A stretch of 64,000 nucleotides of DNA. Source: Chitinophagaceae bacterium. Lineage in GTDB: Bacteria; Bacteroidota; Bacteroidia; Chitinophagales; Chitinophagaceae. The number at the start of each line of letters is the position of its first letter. Position 1 is the stretch's first letter. The notes below the pieces were generated by a model. The model searched no databases and was not told the DNA's origin. It worked only from the letters and a program-made list of their open reading frames with translations. The position numbers and the translations under genes are program-made. Shown in pieces: positions 46,012 to 56,974 of the stretch. The stretch is taken from contig JADKAM010000003.1 in NCBI GenBank assembly GCA_016715365.1, positions 434,001 to 498,000 on the forward strand. The letters are read 5' to 3'.

Positions 46012-48051
46012 ATGGAACATCAACACGAAAGCAATAAAGAAAACCATGCAGCACATGATATGAGCAATATGCAGCATGGCACAAACCCGGCAATGGGCCA
46101 TGCAGGGCATAATCATCATGCCATGATGATTGCCGATTTTAAAAAACGATTTTACGTAGTGCTCATTCTTACCATACCAATCATGTTGTTATCAGAAATG
46201 ATCCAGCACTGGTTAAATATTCATATCAGCTTCCCTGGATCAAAATATGTATTGCTTGCATTGTCTTCTATTGTTTTCTTTTACGGTGGATGGCCCTTTT
46301 TAAAAGGGTTGGTTGATGAACTGAAGGCAAAGAACCCCGGTATGATGTTTTTGATTGGCTTTGCTATAACTGTAGCATACATATATAGTGTTGCGATTGT
46401 GTTTGGATTAGCTGGCATGGACTTTTTTTGGGAGCTGACAACACTTATAGGCATCATGCTTCTGGGCCACTGGATAGAAATGAAATCCGTTGCAGGGGCA
46501 TCAAAAGAATTAGAATTATTAGTGCAATTAATGCCTGCAGACGCTCACATGGTAATGCCCAACATGGTGCATGATGTAAAGACCGACACATTAAAAGAAA
46601 AGGATATTATTTTAGTAAAGCCAGGTGAAAAGGTAGCAGCAGACGGAATAATATTGGAAGGAGAAAGTTATCTGAATGAAAGTATGCTTACAGGTGAAAG
46701 CAAGCCGGTACAAAAAGTAAAAGGCGATAAAGTAATTGCAGGTGCCATCAACGGAAATGGTTCAATAAAAGTTACTGTATCGCATGCCTCCAAAGATTCT
46801 TATCTCTCACAGGTAATCAAACTGGTTGATGATGCCCAAAAATCTAAATCAAAAACACAGTTGCTGGCAGATACAGCAGCAAAATGGTTAACCATTATTG
46901 CTATTGTTGCGGGTATTGGCACATTTTTATATTGGTATTTAACCGGGCAATCCTTAGCCTTTGCAATGGAAAGAATGGTAACTGTAATTGTGATCTGTTG
47001 TCCCCATGCTTTAGGATTGGCTGTTCCGCTGGTTGTTGCAAAATCAACAGCATTATCTGCAAAGAATGGCTTACTCATTAAGAATCGTACAGCCTTTGAA
47101 AATGCCAGAAAAATAACAACTATTGTGTTTGATAAAACAGGCACTTTGACAGTTGGAAAGTTTGAAGTATCAAAGATAGTATCGCTGCAAAAAGAGTTAA
47201 ATGAAAATGAGATCATTCGTTTAGCATCAGCATTGGAACAAAAATCAGAACATCCCATCGCAACAGGCATCTTGCAAAAAGTAAAAGATCTATCTATTTC
47301 AATTCCTGCAACAGAAAATTTTAATGCCATCACCGGCAAAGGTGTTGAGGCAGCTGTTGAAGGCAAAAAAATACTGGTAGTTAGTCCCGGATATTTAAAA
47401 GAAAACAATCTGGCAATCCCCGAAGGCTTTACTGCCAATGATACAGAAACTGTAGTATTTGTAATCGTTAACAACCAGTTGGCAGGATACATTGCCTTGT
47501 CCGATGAAATTCGTCCGGAATCAGCCGAAGCAATCAAGACCTTAAAAGAAAACCATATCAAATCAATTTTACTCACAGGCGATAACAACAAAGTTGCTAA
47601 AAGTGTAAGCGACACTTTGGGCATGGATAGTTTTATTGCCGAAGTATTACCTCATCAAAAATTAGAAAAAATAAAAGACCTGCAAAGCAAAGGTGAGTTT
47701 GTTGCCATGACAGGCGATGGTGTAAACGATGCCCCGGCTTTAGCAATTGCAGATGTAGGAATTGCCGTTGGTAGCGGCAGCGACATAGCTGCTGAAACCG
47801 CAGGTATCGTTTTAGTAAATAGCAACCCAAAAGATATTGTGAGTTTAATTTTATTTGGAAAAGCCACTTACCGTAAAATGATACAGAATTTAATTTGGGC
47901 AACAGGTTACAATGTTATTGCATTGCCTTTGGCAGCAGGTGTTTTATATAAGCAAGGCATTTTACTAAGCCCGGCGGCAGGCGCAGTATTAATGACAGTA
48001 AGCACAGTTGTTGTAGCTATCAATGCAAGTTTTTTAAAAGTAAAAAAATAA
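46012..48051 (+). CDS. copB: CopB-like P1B-type copper ATPase (CPH class)
   Basis: A 679-aa pump. The N-terminus is His/Met-rich (MEHQHESNKENHAAHDMSNMQHGTNPAMGHAGHNHHAMM) instead of an HMA domain. Helix 6 has CCPHALGLAVPLVVAKSTALSAKNGLLIKN. CPH defines the P1B-3 class, which moves Cu(II) or Ag(I). The catalytic motifs are TGESKP, DKTGTLTVGKF, SEHPIA and GDGVNDAPALAIADVGIAVG. EMKSVAGASKELELL is also typical of CopB. The pump would export copper from the cytoplasm. It is followed 11 bases on by a multicopper oxidase fusion. Confidence 0.88.
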   Translation: MEHQHESNKENHAAHDMSNMQHGTNPAMGHAGHNHHAMMIADFKKRFYVVLILTIPIMLLSEMIQHWLNIHISFPGSKYVLLALSSIVFFYGGWPFLKGLVDELKAKNPGMMFLIGFAITVAYIYSVAIVFGLAGMDFFWELTTLIGIMLLGHWIEMKSVAGASKELELLVQLMPADAHMVMPNMVHDVKTDTLKEKDIILVKPGEKVAADGIILEGESYLNESMLTGESKPVQKVKGDKVIAGAINGNGSIKVTVSHASKDSYLSQVIKLVDDAQKSKSKTQLLADTAAKWLTIIAIVAGIGTFLYWYLTGQSLAFAMERMVTVIVICCPHALGLAVPLVVAKSTALSAKNGLLIKNRTAFENARKITTIVFDKTGTLTVGKFEVSKIVSLQKELNENEIIRLASALEQKSEHPIATGILQKVKDLSISIPATENFNAITGKGVEAAVEGKKILVVSPGYLKENNLAIPEGFTANDTETVVFVIVNNQLAGYIALSDEIRPESAEAIKTLKENHIKSILLTGDNNKVAKSVSDTLGMDSFIAEVLPHQKLEKIKDLQSKGEFVAMTGDGVNDAPALAIADVGIAVGSGSDIAAETAGIVLVNSNPKDIVSLILFGKATYRKMIQNLIWATGYNVIALPLAAGVLYKQGILLSPAAGAVLMTVSTVVVAINASFLKVKK

Positions 48052-48062
48052 AGGATTAAAGA

Positions 48063-50750
48063 ATGAAAAAGATAAAATTAGCCATATTGCTCCTTGCCAG
48101 CTTTTCCTTTGCACAATCGCAGGATATGAAAGGCATGGACATGACAAAAAAAGAGCAAACCCAACCTGTAACCTACACTTGCCCCATGCACCCGGAAATT
48201 CATGCCACTAAACCCGGCAACTGCCCTAAGTGTGGTATGAAGCTGGTAAAGGAAAAGCCGAAAGCTCCGGCTACTCCGGTGGTAAAGAAGAAAGATGAAA
48301 TGCAAATGCCAAAAGAGATAACAGCGCCCACAACATATACATGCCCCATGCATCCCGAAATTCATGCTACCCAACCTGGCAATTGTCCAAAGTGTGGTAT
48401 GAAGCTAATTAAGGAGAAGCCCAAAGCTGCAATGCCCCAAAAGCAGGATGAAATGCAAATGCCCATGAAAGACACAATAAAAAAAATGGGTAACATGGAG
48501 AATAAGGCTATGGAAAATATGGATATGCCCAAAGCAAATATTGGCAATATTAAAACAATTGTAAACCCTACACCTCCAAGAACAGTACGTTACGATCTAT
48601 ATATTGCAGATACGATGGTAACATTTGGTAAAAAAACAAAAAGAGCCATTGCAGTAAACGGGCAAATACCTATGCCTACTCTCACGTTTACGGAAGGAGA
48701 TACAGCTGAAATTTATGTACATAATGATTTGAATGAAGAAACATCTTTGCATTGGCATGGATTATTCCTACCCAATCAATATGATGGTGTACCTAACCTT
48801 ACGCAAATGCCCATCAAGCCACATACAACACATTTGTATAAGTTTCCCATTATCCAACACGGTACACATTGGTATCATAGTCACACGGGTTTGCAGGAAC
48901 AAATTGGTATGTACGGCATGTTTATCATGAATAAAAGGGAAGAACTGGACATACCTACAATTCCGCTGATACTAAGCGAATGGATAGATATGAACCCCAA
49001 AGAAGTACACCGCAGTTTACATGCAGCCACAGATTGGTTTGCTGTTCAAAAAGGAAGTACTCAAAGTTATGCAGAGGCTATAAAGCAAGGTCATTTTAAA
49101 ACAAAGGTTAACAATGAATGGAAGCGTATGAATGCGATGGATTTAACAGATGTGTATTACGATAATTTTTTACTGAATGGCAAAAATCAAAACGAACAAC
49201 CGCAATTTAAGGCAGGTGATAAAGTAAGGCTTCGCATTGCTAATGGCGGGGCTTCCGATTATTTTTGGCTCTCCTATGCAGGTGGTAAAATAATCGTTGT
49301 GGCCACGGACGGAAATGATGTAGAACCGGTGGAAGTTGACAGGCTTATTGTTGCAGTGTCTGAAACTTATGATGTAATAGTAACCATTCCGGAAAACAAA
49401 AGCTACGAGTTTCTGGTAACTCCTGAAGACCGAACCAAACATGCTTCCCTTTGGTTGGGTAGCGGTGAAAAAGTATCTGCCACAAAAATGAAGCGACCAA
49501 AATATTTTGCCGGCATGAAAATGATGAACGATATGATGGATATGAAAGGCAACATGATTGAAATGGAAGGAATGAAAATGGAAAACCAGGTGATGGATAT
49601 GAATACCGTCATGTATCCTGAAATAACCGGTGATGAAAATCCAAAGAAAGATACCTCACATGCCATGCAGATGCCGAATAATAACAGTATGCAGGGTATG
49701 AATATGGAAGCTGAAACGGCCGATATAGTTTCACTAAATTATACCATGCTAAAAGCTCCGGAAAAAACTACTTTACCCGACGGGCCTTTAAAAGTATTGA
49801 AGTTTGACCTTACCGGAAACATGAACCGTTATGTATGGACACTGGACAACAAAACAGTTTCTGAAAGCGATAAGATCCTGATTAAAAAAGGAGAGAATGT
49901 GCGTATCATTTTATACAACAACAGCATGATGCGCCATCCTATGCACCTGCATGGCCACGACTTCAGATTGCTCAATGGCCAGGGAGAATATGCTCCCATG
50001 AAAAACATTATCGACATCATGCCCATGGAAAGAGATACCATTGAATTTAATGCAAATGTGTATGGTGATTGGTTTTTCCATTGCCATATTTTATACCACA
50101 TGATGAGCGGCATGGGCCGGGTATTTACTTATGAAAATCAACCGGTAAATCCGGAAATACCAAATCCTAAACTGGCACAACGAAAATTATTTGCAGATGA
50201 CAGGCAGTTTCATTTAATGGGAAGAATAGGAATAGAGAGCAATGGTAGTGATGGCGAAGCCATGCTGGCCAATACAAGATGGAAAATAAGTACGCTATGG
50301 CATTTGGGCTATCACGATATGCACGGTTACGAAAGTGAAACAATGGTTGGCCGCTATATTGGCCGTATGCAATGGTTGTATCCGTATGTTGGTTTTGATT
50401 ATCATTATAAAAAAGAAGGCGGCCCGAAAAACATTTTCGGAGGCGAAGAAAAAACCTGGTTTGGCCAAACAAGCAACAAAAACAACCGAAAAACCATCAT
50501 AGCCGGTGTTGCTTATACATTGCCTATGTTATTTGTTGCTGATCTGCGGATAGACGGCAATGGCATATTCCGCTTTCAATTTGGCAGAGAAGATGTTCCG
50601 GTAACAAAACGCTTACGTTTTAGCATGATGATAAATACTGATAAAGAATACATGGCGGGGTTAAGATACATTGCCACAAAATACATTTCTGTTTCATCAC
50701 ACTATGACAGCGACATGGGGCTGGGCGCCGGAATAACTTTTACTTATTAA
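48063..50750 (+). CDS. Multicopper oxidase fusion: two HMBD repeats, CopA-type oxidase, C-terminal CopB-like barrel
   Basis: An 895-aa exported protein (signal MKKIKLAILLLASFSFAQ). Residues 35-60 and 95-120 are two heavy-metal-binding repeats (YTCPMHPEIHATKPGNCPKCGM). Residues 165-690 form a PcoA/CopA-type oxidase with SLHWHGLFLP, HWYHSHTG, HPMHLHGHDF and HCHILYHMMSGMGRVF. A Met-rich insert (MKMMNDMMDMKGNMIEMEGMKM) lies before the last domain. Residues 700-895 (RWKISTLWHLGYHDMHGYESETMVGRYIGRMQWLYPYVGFDYHYKK ... GLGAGITFTY) look like the C-terminal beta-barrel of the outer-membrane protein CopB/PcoB. Thus PcoA and PcoB functions appear joined on one chain. Confidence 0.82.
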   Translation: MKKIKLAILLLASFSFAQSQDMKGMDMTKKEQTQPVTYTCPMHPEIHATKPGNCPKCGMKLVKEKPKAPATPVVKKKDEMQMPKEITAPTTYTCPMHPEIHATQPGNCPKCGMKLIKEKPKAAMPQKQDEMQMPMKDTIKKMGNMENKAMENMDMPKANIGNIKTIVNPTPPRTVRYDLYIADTMVTFGKKTKRAIAVNGQIPMPTLTFTEGDTAEIYVHNDLNEETSLHWHGLFLPNQYDGVPNLTQMPIKPHTTHLYKFPIIQHGTHWYHSHTGLQEQIGMYGMFIMNKREELDIPTIPLILSEWIDMNPKEVHRSLHAATDWFAVQKGSTQSYAEAIKQGHFKTKVNNEWKRMNAMDLTDVYYDNFLLNGKNQNEQPQFKAGDKVRLRIANGGASDYFWLSYAGGKIIVVATDGNDVEPVEVDRLIVAVSETYDVIVTIPENKSYEFLVTPEDRTKHASLWLGSGEKVSATKMKRPKYFAGMKMMNDMMDMKGNMIEMEGMKMENQVMDMNTVMYPEITGDENPKKDTSHAMQMPNNNSMQGMNMEAETADIVSLNYTMLKAPEKTTLPDGPLKVLKFDLTGNMNRYVWTLDNKTVSESDKILIKKGENVRIILYNNSMMRHPMHLHGHDFRLLNGQGEYAPMKNIIDIMPMERDTIEFNANVYGDWFFHCHILYHMMSGMGRVFTYENQPVNPEIPNPKLAQRKLFADDRQFHLMGRIGIESNGSDGEAMLANTRWKISTLWHLGYHDMHGYESETMVGRYIGRMQWLYPYVGFDYHYKKEGGPKNIFGGEEKTWFGQTSNKNNRKTIIAGVAYTLPMLFVADLRIDGNGIFRFQFGREDVPVTKRLRFSMMINTDKEYMAGLRYIATKYISVSSHYDSDMGLGAGITFTY

Positions 50751-50754
50751 ACCG

Positions 50755-50795
50755 AATAACAGCCTGTCTTTTTGCAACCAGGCTGTTATTTTAGT
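50755..50795 (+). terminator. Rho-independent terminator after the oxidase fusion gene
   Basis: AATAACAGCCTG and CAGGCTGTTATT form a perfect 12-bp stem with a 12-base loop, followed by a short TTTAG run. It starts four bases after the stop. Confidence 0.7.
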
Positions 50796-50843
50796 TGATC
50801 CCCAATGTTGTTTTTGGCCTTTAAACTATTATTTTTGCCAATA

Positions 50844-51161
50844 ATGAAAATTTTTACCTTAATATTGAGCTTTTTCCTGCTGTATCTGTCATGCCTTCCA
50901 TGCAGCGACAGTACGGAGTGCAATATAAAGGCCCCGGCAGCAATTTCTGCTACCGATAATCACCAGCAACACAGGCACGATGCAGAAGCCTGTACGCCGT
51001 TTTGCACCTGTTCCTGTTGTGCAGCTTCGGCATTTTATACTTCTTTCTCCAAAGCACAGGTAAATAAAGTAATGCCTTCATCTGAAAAATTTCCGCTCTA
51101 TAATGTAGTCTTTACTACTGAGGCGAATAATAGCATCTGGCAACCTCCCAAAATATCTTAA
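50844..51161 (+). CDS. DUF6660 family protein
   Basis: Protein of 105 aa from the ATG at 50844 (MKIFTLILSFFLLYLSCLPCSDS), which gives a signal peptide. Cysteine groups CLPCSDSTEC and CTPFCTCSCCAA, with histidines between (HQQHRHDAEAC), match DUF6660, a family found next to metal-efflux genes in this phylum. It is probably a periplasmic metal-binding protein. It begins a new transcription unit after the terminator. Confidence 0.68.
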   Translation: MKIFTLILSFFLLYLSCLPCSDSTECNIKAPAAISATDNHQQHRHDAEACTPFCTCSCCAASAFYTSFSKAQVNKVMPSSEKFPLYNVVFTTEANNSIWQPPKIS

Positions 51162-51237
51162 TTACTCCCGCTATTAAAATTGCTGCATAGCCTTTATTGG
51201 CATGTAATGCATTTTCATTCATTTTTTCCATTGTAAA

Positions 51238-51387
51238 ATGGCAACTATCAAAAAATCTAAAAAGGCTAAGCAGCCTTTAGGATTAAGAGTAATTAAAATC
51301 ATTGTTATTGTATTGTGTAGTGCTATTCTTTTAGCAGCAATTGTAAAAAGGGTAACTCATATTTACAGTAATCACATAGCCAAATAG
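51238..51387 (+). CDS. 49-aa single-span membrane protein
   Basis: MATIKKSKKAKQPLGLRVIKIIVIVLCSAILLAAIVKRVTHIYSNHIAK. A basic N-terminus is followed by one membrane helix. It ends seven bases before the ATG of the RND pump gene, which suggests co-translation. The family is not recognised. Confidence 0.5.
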   Translation: MATIKKSKKAKQPLGLRVIKIIVIVLCSAILLAAIVKRVTHIYSNHIAK

Positions 51388-51394
51388 AACAAAC

Positions 51395-54300
51395 ATGCTT
51401 AATAAAATAATTCAGTTCAGTATAAAAGAACAAACTCATCATCGGGGTAATGACCCTGGCTCTTATCATCTGGGGTTTGTGGAGTGCAACAAAATTACCT
51501 GTGGATGCATTGCCCGATGTTACCAATAACCAGGTACAGGTAATTACCCGTGCTCCAACATTGGCAGCACAAGAGGTAGAACAATTTATTACCTATCCGG
51601 TAGAAAGGGCAATGTCTAATGTACAGGGTATTGAGGAGATGCGTTCCTTTTCCCGCTTTGGTTTAAGTGTAATAACCGTAGTATTTAAGGAAGACATCAA
51701 CATTTACTTTGCCCGGCAACTCATATCTGAAAAATTAAAGGAGGCAGTAGAGCAAATTCCCAAAGGAATGGGTAATCCCGAAATGGGTCCTGTTACAACC
51801 GGGCTCGGCGAAATATACCAGTATGTTATCCATCCAAAAAAAGGTAGCGAAGCAAAATATTCTGCTATGGAATTACGCACCATGCAGGATTGGATTGTAG
51901 GTCGCCAGTTAACCGGTATTGCCGGTGTGGCAGAAGTTTCAGGTTTCGGTGGCATAAGCAAACAATATGAAGTAGCTGTAAGCCCGGACAGGCTTAAAGC
52001 CATGAATGTAACCTTACCCGAAGTGTTTGTTGCCCTTGAAAAAAATAATGAAAATACCGGCGGTGCTTATATTGACAGGAAGCCCAATGCTTATTTTATA
52101 AGAGGGGTAGGACTGGTAAAAACTTTTGCAGACATTGAAAACATTGTTATAAAAATACAAAGCGGTGTACCGGTACTCATAAAAGATGTAGGTACCGTTC
52201 AGTTTGGTTCGCCACCACGCTACGGAGCTATGACATATAATGGCGAAAAAGAAGTAGTGGGTGGTATTGTAATGATGATGAAAGGGGCCAACAGTGCATC
52301 AGTTGTAAAACTGGTAAAAGAAAGAATGGTCACGGTACAAAAATCGTTACCGGATGATGTAGAGATAGAAGCATTTTTAGACCGTACCAATTTAATTGAT
52401 CGTGCCATCAATACCGTGAAAACAAATTTGATTGAAGGCGCATTGATTGTAATACTGGTATTGGTTTTATTCCTGGGAAACTGGCGTGCCGGTTTAATTG
52501 TGGCTTCTGCCATTCCCTTATCATTATTATTTGCACTGGCACTAATGAATTTATTTGGTGTAAGTGCCAACCTTATGAGTTTGGGTGCAATAGATTTTGG
52601 TTTAATTGTAGATGGTGCTGTAATTATTGTAGAAGCCACACTACATTATTTAGGTAGTCAAAAACTTGCAGGCAGACTTACCCAGCATCAAATGGATCAT
52701 GCAGTGGAAGGTAGCGCAAAGAAAATGATGAGTTCCGCAGCTTTCGGACAAATCATCATTCTAATAGTTTACCTGCCCATACTTTCATTACAGGGTGTAG
52801 AAGGGAAAATGTTTCGTCCAATGGCAGAAACTGTAGCCTTTGCAATTTTGGGTGCGCTGTTGTTGTCGCTCACTTACATTCCAATGATGAGTGCTCTTTT
52901 TCTTTCAAAAAATACCAAACACAAAAAGAATTTTTCTGATAAAATGATGGACTTCTTTCAGCGTGGTTATGCCCCGCTTTTAAAAGGAGCCCTCAAAATT
53001 AAATATGCCGTTGTGGCTGTTGCAGTTGGACTATTAATTATCGCTTTCTTTATTTTTAAAAATATGGGAGGCGAATTTATCCCAACATTGGAAGAAGGTG
53101 ATTATGCAATTGAGTTTGTGTTGCCACAGGGATCTTCCCTATCTCAAACAACCGAAACAGTAATGATGGCAGAGCGGATGTTGTTGAAATTTCCCGAAGT
53201 AAAAATGGTAATTGGCAAAACCGGTGCAGGAGATGTAGCTACAGACCCTATGCCACCAGAAGCCACGGATTTAATGGTGATATTAAAAGATAAAAAAGAA
53301 TGGAAATCAAATCTCGGATTCTATGAATTATCCGATAAAATGAGAGATAAGTTATCTAATATACCCGGTGTAATAGCCGAACCAAGCCAGCCCATTCAAA
53401 TGCGTTTTAATGAATTAATGACAGGCATAAGGCAGGATGTGGCTATTAAAATATTTGGAGAAAACTTAGATAGCCTGGTTACTTATGCCAATAAAGTAGC
53501 AAAAGTAATAGGCTCAATAGAAGGCATTACCCAACCTCAGGTTGAAAGAGTTGATGGTCTTCCGCAAATTACCATTGAGTACGACCGGGCAAAACTGGCG
53601 GGCTATGGTTTAAATATTGAAGATATAAACCACGTTGTCAGCACTGCCTTTGCCGGCGAAGAAGCAGGTGTTGTATTTGAGAATGAAAGAAAATTTGATC
53701 TGGTGTTACGTTTAGATAGTACACATCGTACAAACCTGGATGATGTAAGTGAATTATTTGTACCAATGAGCAACGGTAATCAAATTCCATTATCACAGGT
53801 TGCCAGTGTATCTTTTAAAAGTGGTCCGGCGCAAATAAGCAGGGAATCAGGCAAGCGCAGAATTTATGTAAGCTTTAATGTAAGCGGTAGAGATGTGGCA
53901 AGTGTAGTAAAAGAAGCACAGCAAAAATTAGATGCAAAAGTAAAACTACCGGCAGGTTATTATTATACTTATGGTGGCACATTCGAAAATCTGCAAAAAG
54001 CATCGGCGAGGCTTATGATCGTGGTTCCATTGGCCTTGGCACTCATTTTCTTTATGCTGTATTTCACTTTTAATTCTGTCAAAAATGCTTCTCTCATTTT
54101 TACGGCAATACCCATGAGTGCTATTGGCGGTGTGTTTGCATTACTGTTAAGAGGTATGCCTTTCAGTATTTCAGCAGGTGTTGGCTTTATTGCACTGTTT
54201 GGTGTGGCAGTATTAAATGGTATTGTGCTGATAAGCACTTTTAACCAGTTGGAAAAAGATGGCATGAAAGATATAATGCAAAGAGTAAGGGAGGGAACCA

Positions 54301-55715
54301 GGATACGGTTACGCCCCGTTTTAATGACAGCATCCGTTGCTGCTTTAGGTTTTATACCTATGGCTTTCTCAAGTGGTGCAGGTGCAGAGGTGCAAAAGCC
54401 ATTGGCCACGGTTGTAATTGGAGGCTTGATAACCGCAACATTATTAACCCTGATCGTACTGCCCTGTTTGTACATCATCTTTTCTAAAAAAACTAAAATG
54501 AGTGTGAAGCCTGTTGCAACAATTTTAGCCAGTATTATTTTGCTTACATCATCGACAAACCTGTTTGCACAGGATGCGCCTGTTAAAAGGTTACCAGTTA
54601 GCGAAGTAATAACAATGGCAAAAAATAACCTCCAATACGGCATCAACAATCAGCAGATAGTTAAAGGGAAGGCTCAAATAAAAACAGCAAATCTTTTTCC
54701 CAAAACAGGCGTGTTTGCAGAGAATGAAGATTTTAGGCCAAGCGATACCAAAGGCATACTAAAAGTTGGTATCTCACAAAGTATTGCATGGCCGGGCTTG
54801 TACAAAGCACAGAAAAATTTGTACGGTGAACAATTAAAATATTACGAGGTTAATGCCGCAGCTATTGACATAGATATAAAAAAAGAGGTACGCACTATTT
54901 ATTACCAGCTTTGGTATTTACAGGATAAGCAGCAATTGTATAATCGCTTAGATAGTATTTATAAATCATTAAGTAAAGCAGCCGTATTGAAAGTAAAGAC
55001 AGGCGATAGCCCCGGCTTAGATAGTATTGCGGCTAATGTTCGTATGATGGAATTACAGGCGTTACTGCAACAGATAAGTAACGATGTACAAATTCAGCAG
55101 CAGTCATTAATGCAATTAGTTAATTCGCAGGAATTGATTTTGCCCCTGATGCTACCATTGGAGAAATTGCCAATGCCAGGCGCTGTAAACGATAGCCTGC
55201 ATCCGTTGCTGGCTTTACAATCGCAAAACATTAAAATTGCAAATGCATCAATAAGCGTAATAAAAAATGAAAACAAACCTGAATTTTCTGGCCGGTTTTT
55301 TACGCAGAATTTGTGGGCTGCTAAAGATCCATATACCGGTTTCTCTGTATCAGCGGCCTTTCCTTTGTTTGGCGCATCTGCTTATCGCAGCAAAGTAAAA
55401 GTTGCTAAGGCAGATATGGCGATACAACAAAGACAATTTGATTACAGCAAACAGGTATTAAACACACAACAACTTTTAAGGCAGCAGGAGATAACCAGAA
55501 ACAGGAGTATGCTTTTATTTTACGAAACAGCCGGATTAAAACAAGCTAGCGAAATTATTAAAGCAGCTTCATTGGCGTATCGGGCCGGTGAAATAAGTTT
55601 TGCGGAGCTTTCGCAGTTTCTCACACAGGCCATTGAAATTCAAAAAAATTACCTGGAGAACTTGAATATTTATAATCAATCCGTTATTCAGTACAATTAT
55701 TACATCAATCAATAA
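51395..55715 (+). CDS. czcA: CzcA-like heavy-metal RND pump fused to a TolC-like channel (one frameshift near the start)
   Basis: Starts MLNKIIQFSIK at 51395; the frame shifts by one before 51450, after which KNKLIIGVMTLALIIWGLWSATKLPVDALPDVTNNQVQV continues. The pump part (about residues 1-1045) has the helix-4 motif GAIDFGLIVDGAVIIVE and EFIPTLEEGDYAIEFVLPQGSSLSQ, both typical of divalent (Zn/Co/Cd/Ni) pumps. After the last helix there is an internal signal-like segment (ILASIILLTSSTNLFAQ). A TolC-type domain of about 390 residues then follows (LPVSEVITMAKNNLQYGINNQQ ... SFAELSQFLTQAIEIQKNYLENLNIYNQSVIQYNYYIN). The adaptor gene is next, 10 bases away. Confidence 0.87.
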
Positions 55716-55725
55716 AATATAAAAG

Positions 55726-56964
55726 ATGACAAAGTTTTTAATTACAGTATTTATTTTAGCCAGTCTTGTTTTTGTTGCTTCGTGCGGAAACAAAACTGCA
55801 GAAACAGAAAAAAACGCCGAAGCTAAACCCGAAGAAGGAACTGATGAACATGCAAACCCCAATACTGCTTCACTTACCGATGAACAAATAAAAAGTATCG
55901 GTGTAGAATTAGGAGTTATTGAACAAAAGCAATTAACAGCAGCTGTTAAAGCAAATGGGGTGCTTAAAGTTCCCAACCAAAATAAAGCCAGCGTAAATTC
56001 AATTTACAGTGGTGTTATAAAATCCTTACTGGTGCAACCGGGTAGCCACGTTTCAAAAGGTCAAACAATTGCAACTGTTGCCAATCCCGAATTTATACAG
56101 GCCCAAAGCCAGTACCTGAGTGTGAACGGAAAAATTGCCTTTGCCGAGTTGGAAGTAAAAAGGCAAAAAGAATTGAACGAAGGCAATGCCGGAGCTTTAA
56201 AAAATCTGCAGTCTGCTGAAACAGAATTAAGAAGTCTCCGAACACTCCGCTCCACCCTTGCACAGCAGATACAGTTAATGGGTATTAATCCTGCAAGGCT
56301 TTCCAATGGAAAATTAGTTTCTGTACTTACCGTTTCAAGTCCTATCAGTGGTGTAGTTAGCAATGTAGGTGTAAAAATGGGCAGTTATATAGATGTAACT
56401 ACAGCAGTTGCAGAAATTGTAGATAACAGCCAGTTGCACCTGGATCTATTCGTTTACGAAAAAGATTTACCTAAACTAAAAAATAACCAGGTTATTCATT
56501 TTACTGTTACCAATAATCCCGGTAAAGAATACGATGCACAGATATTTTCTTTGGGTTCATCTTTCGAAGGAGAAAGCAAAGCAGTTTCAATTCATGCAAA
56601 AGTACTGGGCGATAAAACAGGATTGATAGATGGCATGAATGTTACAGCGATAATAAGCCTGCAACAAAATACGGTCCCTGCCGTACCAAATGAAGCAATT
56701 GTAAACGTAGATGGCAAGGATTATATTTTTGTACTTATCGAAAATGCAGATGCAGGTAATCCAAATTCTAAAGACTCACTCAAATCAAAAACACCAGCAC
56801 CAGAAACGGGAAAAACCTTTGAACGTATACCGGTGGCAAAAGGCACAACAGATATAGGCTATACCGAAATTACATTACTGAAGGAAATACCAAAAGATGC
56901 AAAGATTGTAACCAAAGGCGCATTTTTTGTGTCTGCTAAAATGACCAATTTTGAAGAAGAGTAA
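55726..56964 (+). CDS. czcB: CzcB-like RND periplasmic adaptor
   Basis: A 412-aa lipoprotein (ILASLVFVASC). Adaptor features are KASVNSIYSGVIKSLLVQPGSHVSKGQTIATVANPEFIQAQSQYLSV, a helical hairpin (LNEGNAGALKNLQSAETELRSLRTLRSTLAQQIQLMGI), a lipoyl half VSSPISGVVSNVGVKMGSYIDVTTAVAEIVDNSQLHLDLFVYEKDL and LIDGMNVTAIISL..VPNEAIVNVDGKDYIFV. It joins the CzcA pump to its fused channel. It overlaps the DUF3703 reading frame only if an upstream start of that gene is used. Confidence 0.87.
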   Translation: MTKFLITVFILASLVFVASCGNKTAETEKNAEAKPEEGTDEHANPNTASLTDEQIKSIGVELGVIEQKQLTAAVKANGVLKVPNQNKASVNSIYSGVIKSLLVQPGSHVSKGQTIATVANPEFIQAQSQYLSVNGKIAFAELEVKRQKELNEGNAGALKNLQSAETELRSLRTLRSTLAQQIQLMGINPARLSNGKLVSVLTVSSPISGVVSNVGVKMGSYIDVTTAVAEIVDNSQLHLDLFVYEKDLPKLKNNQVIHFTVTNNPGKEYDAQIFSLGSSFEGESKAVSIHAKVLGDKTGLIDGMNVTAIISLQQNTVPAVPNEAIVNVDGKDYIFVLIENADAGNPNSKDSLKSKTPAPETGKTFERIPVAKGTTDIGYTEITLLKEIPKDAKIVTKGAFFVSAKMTNFEEE

Positions 56965-56974
56965 AAAATTTACA

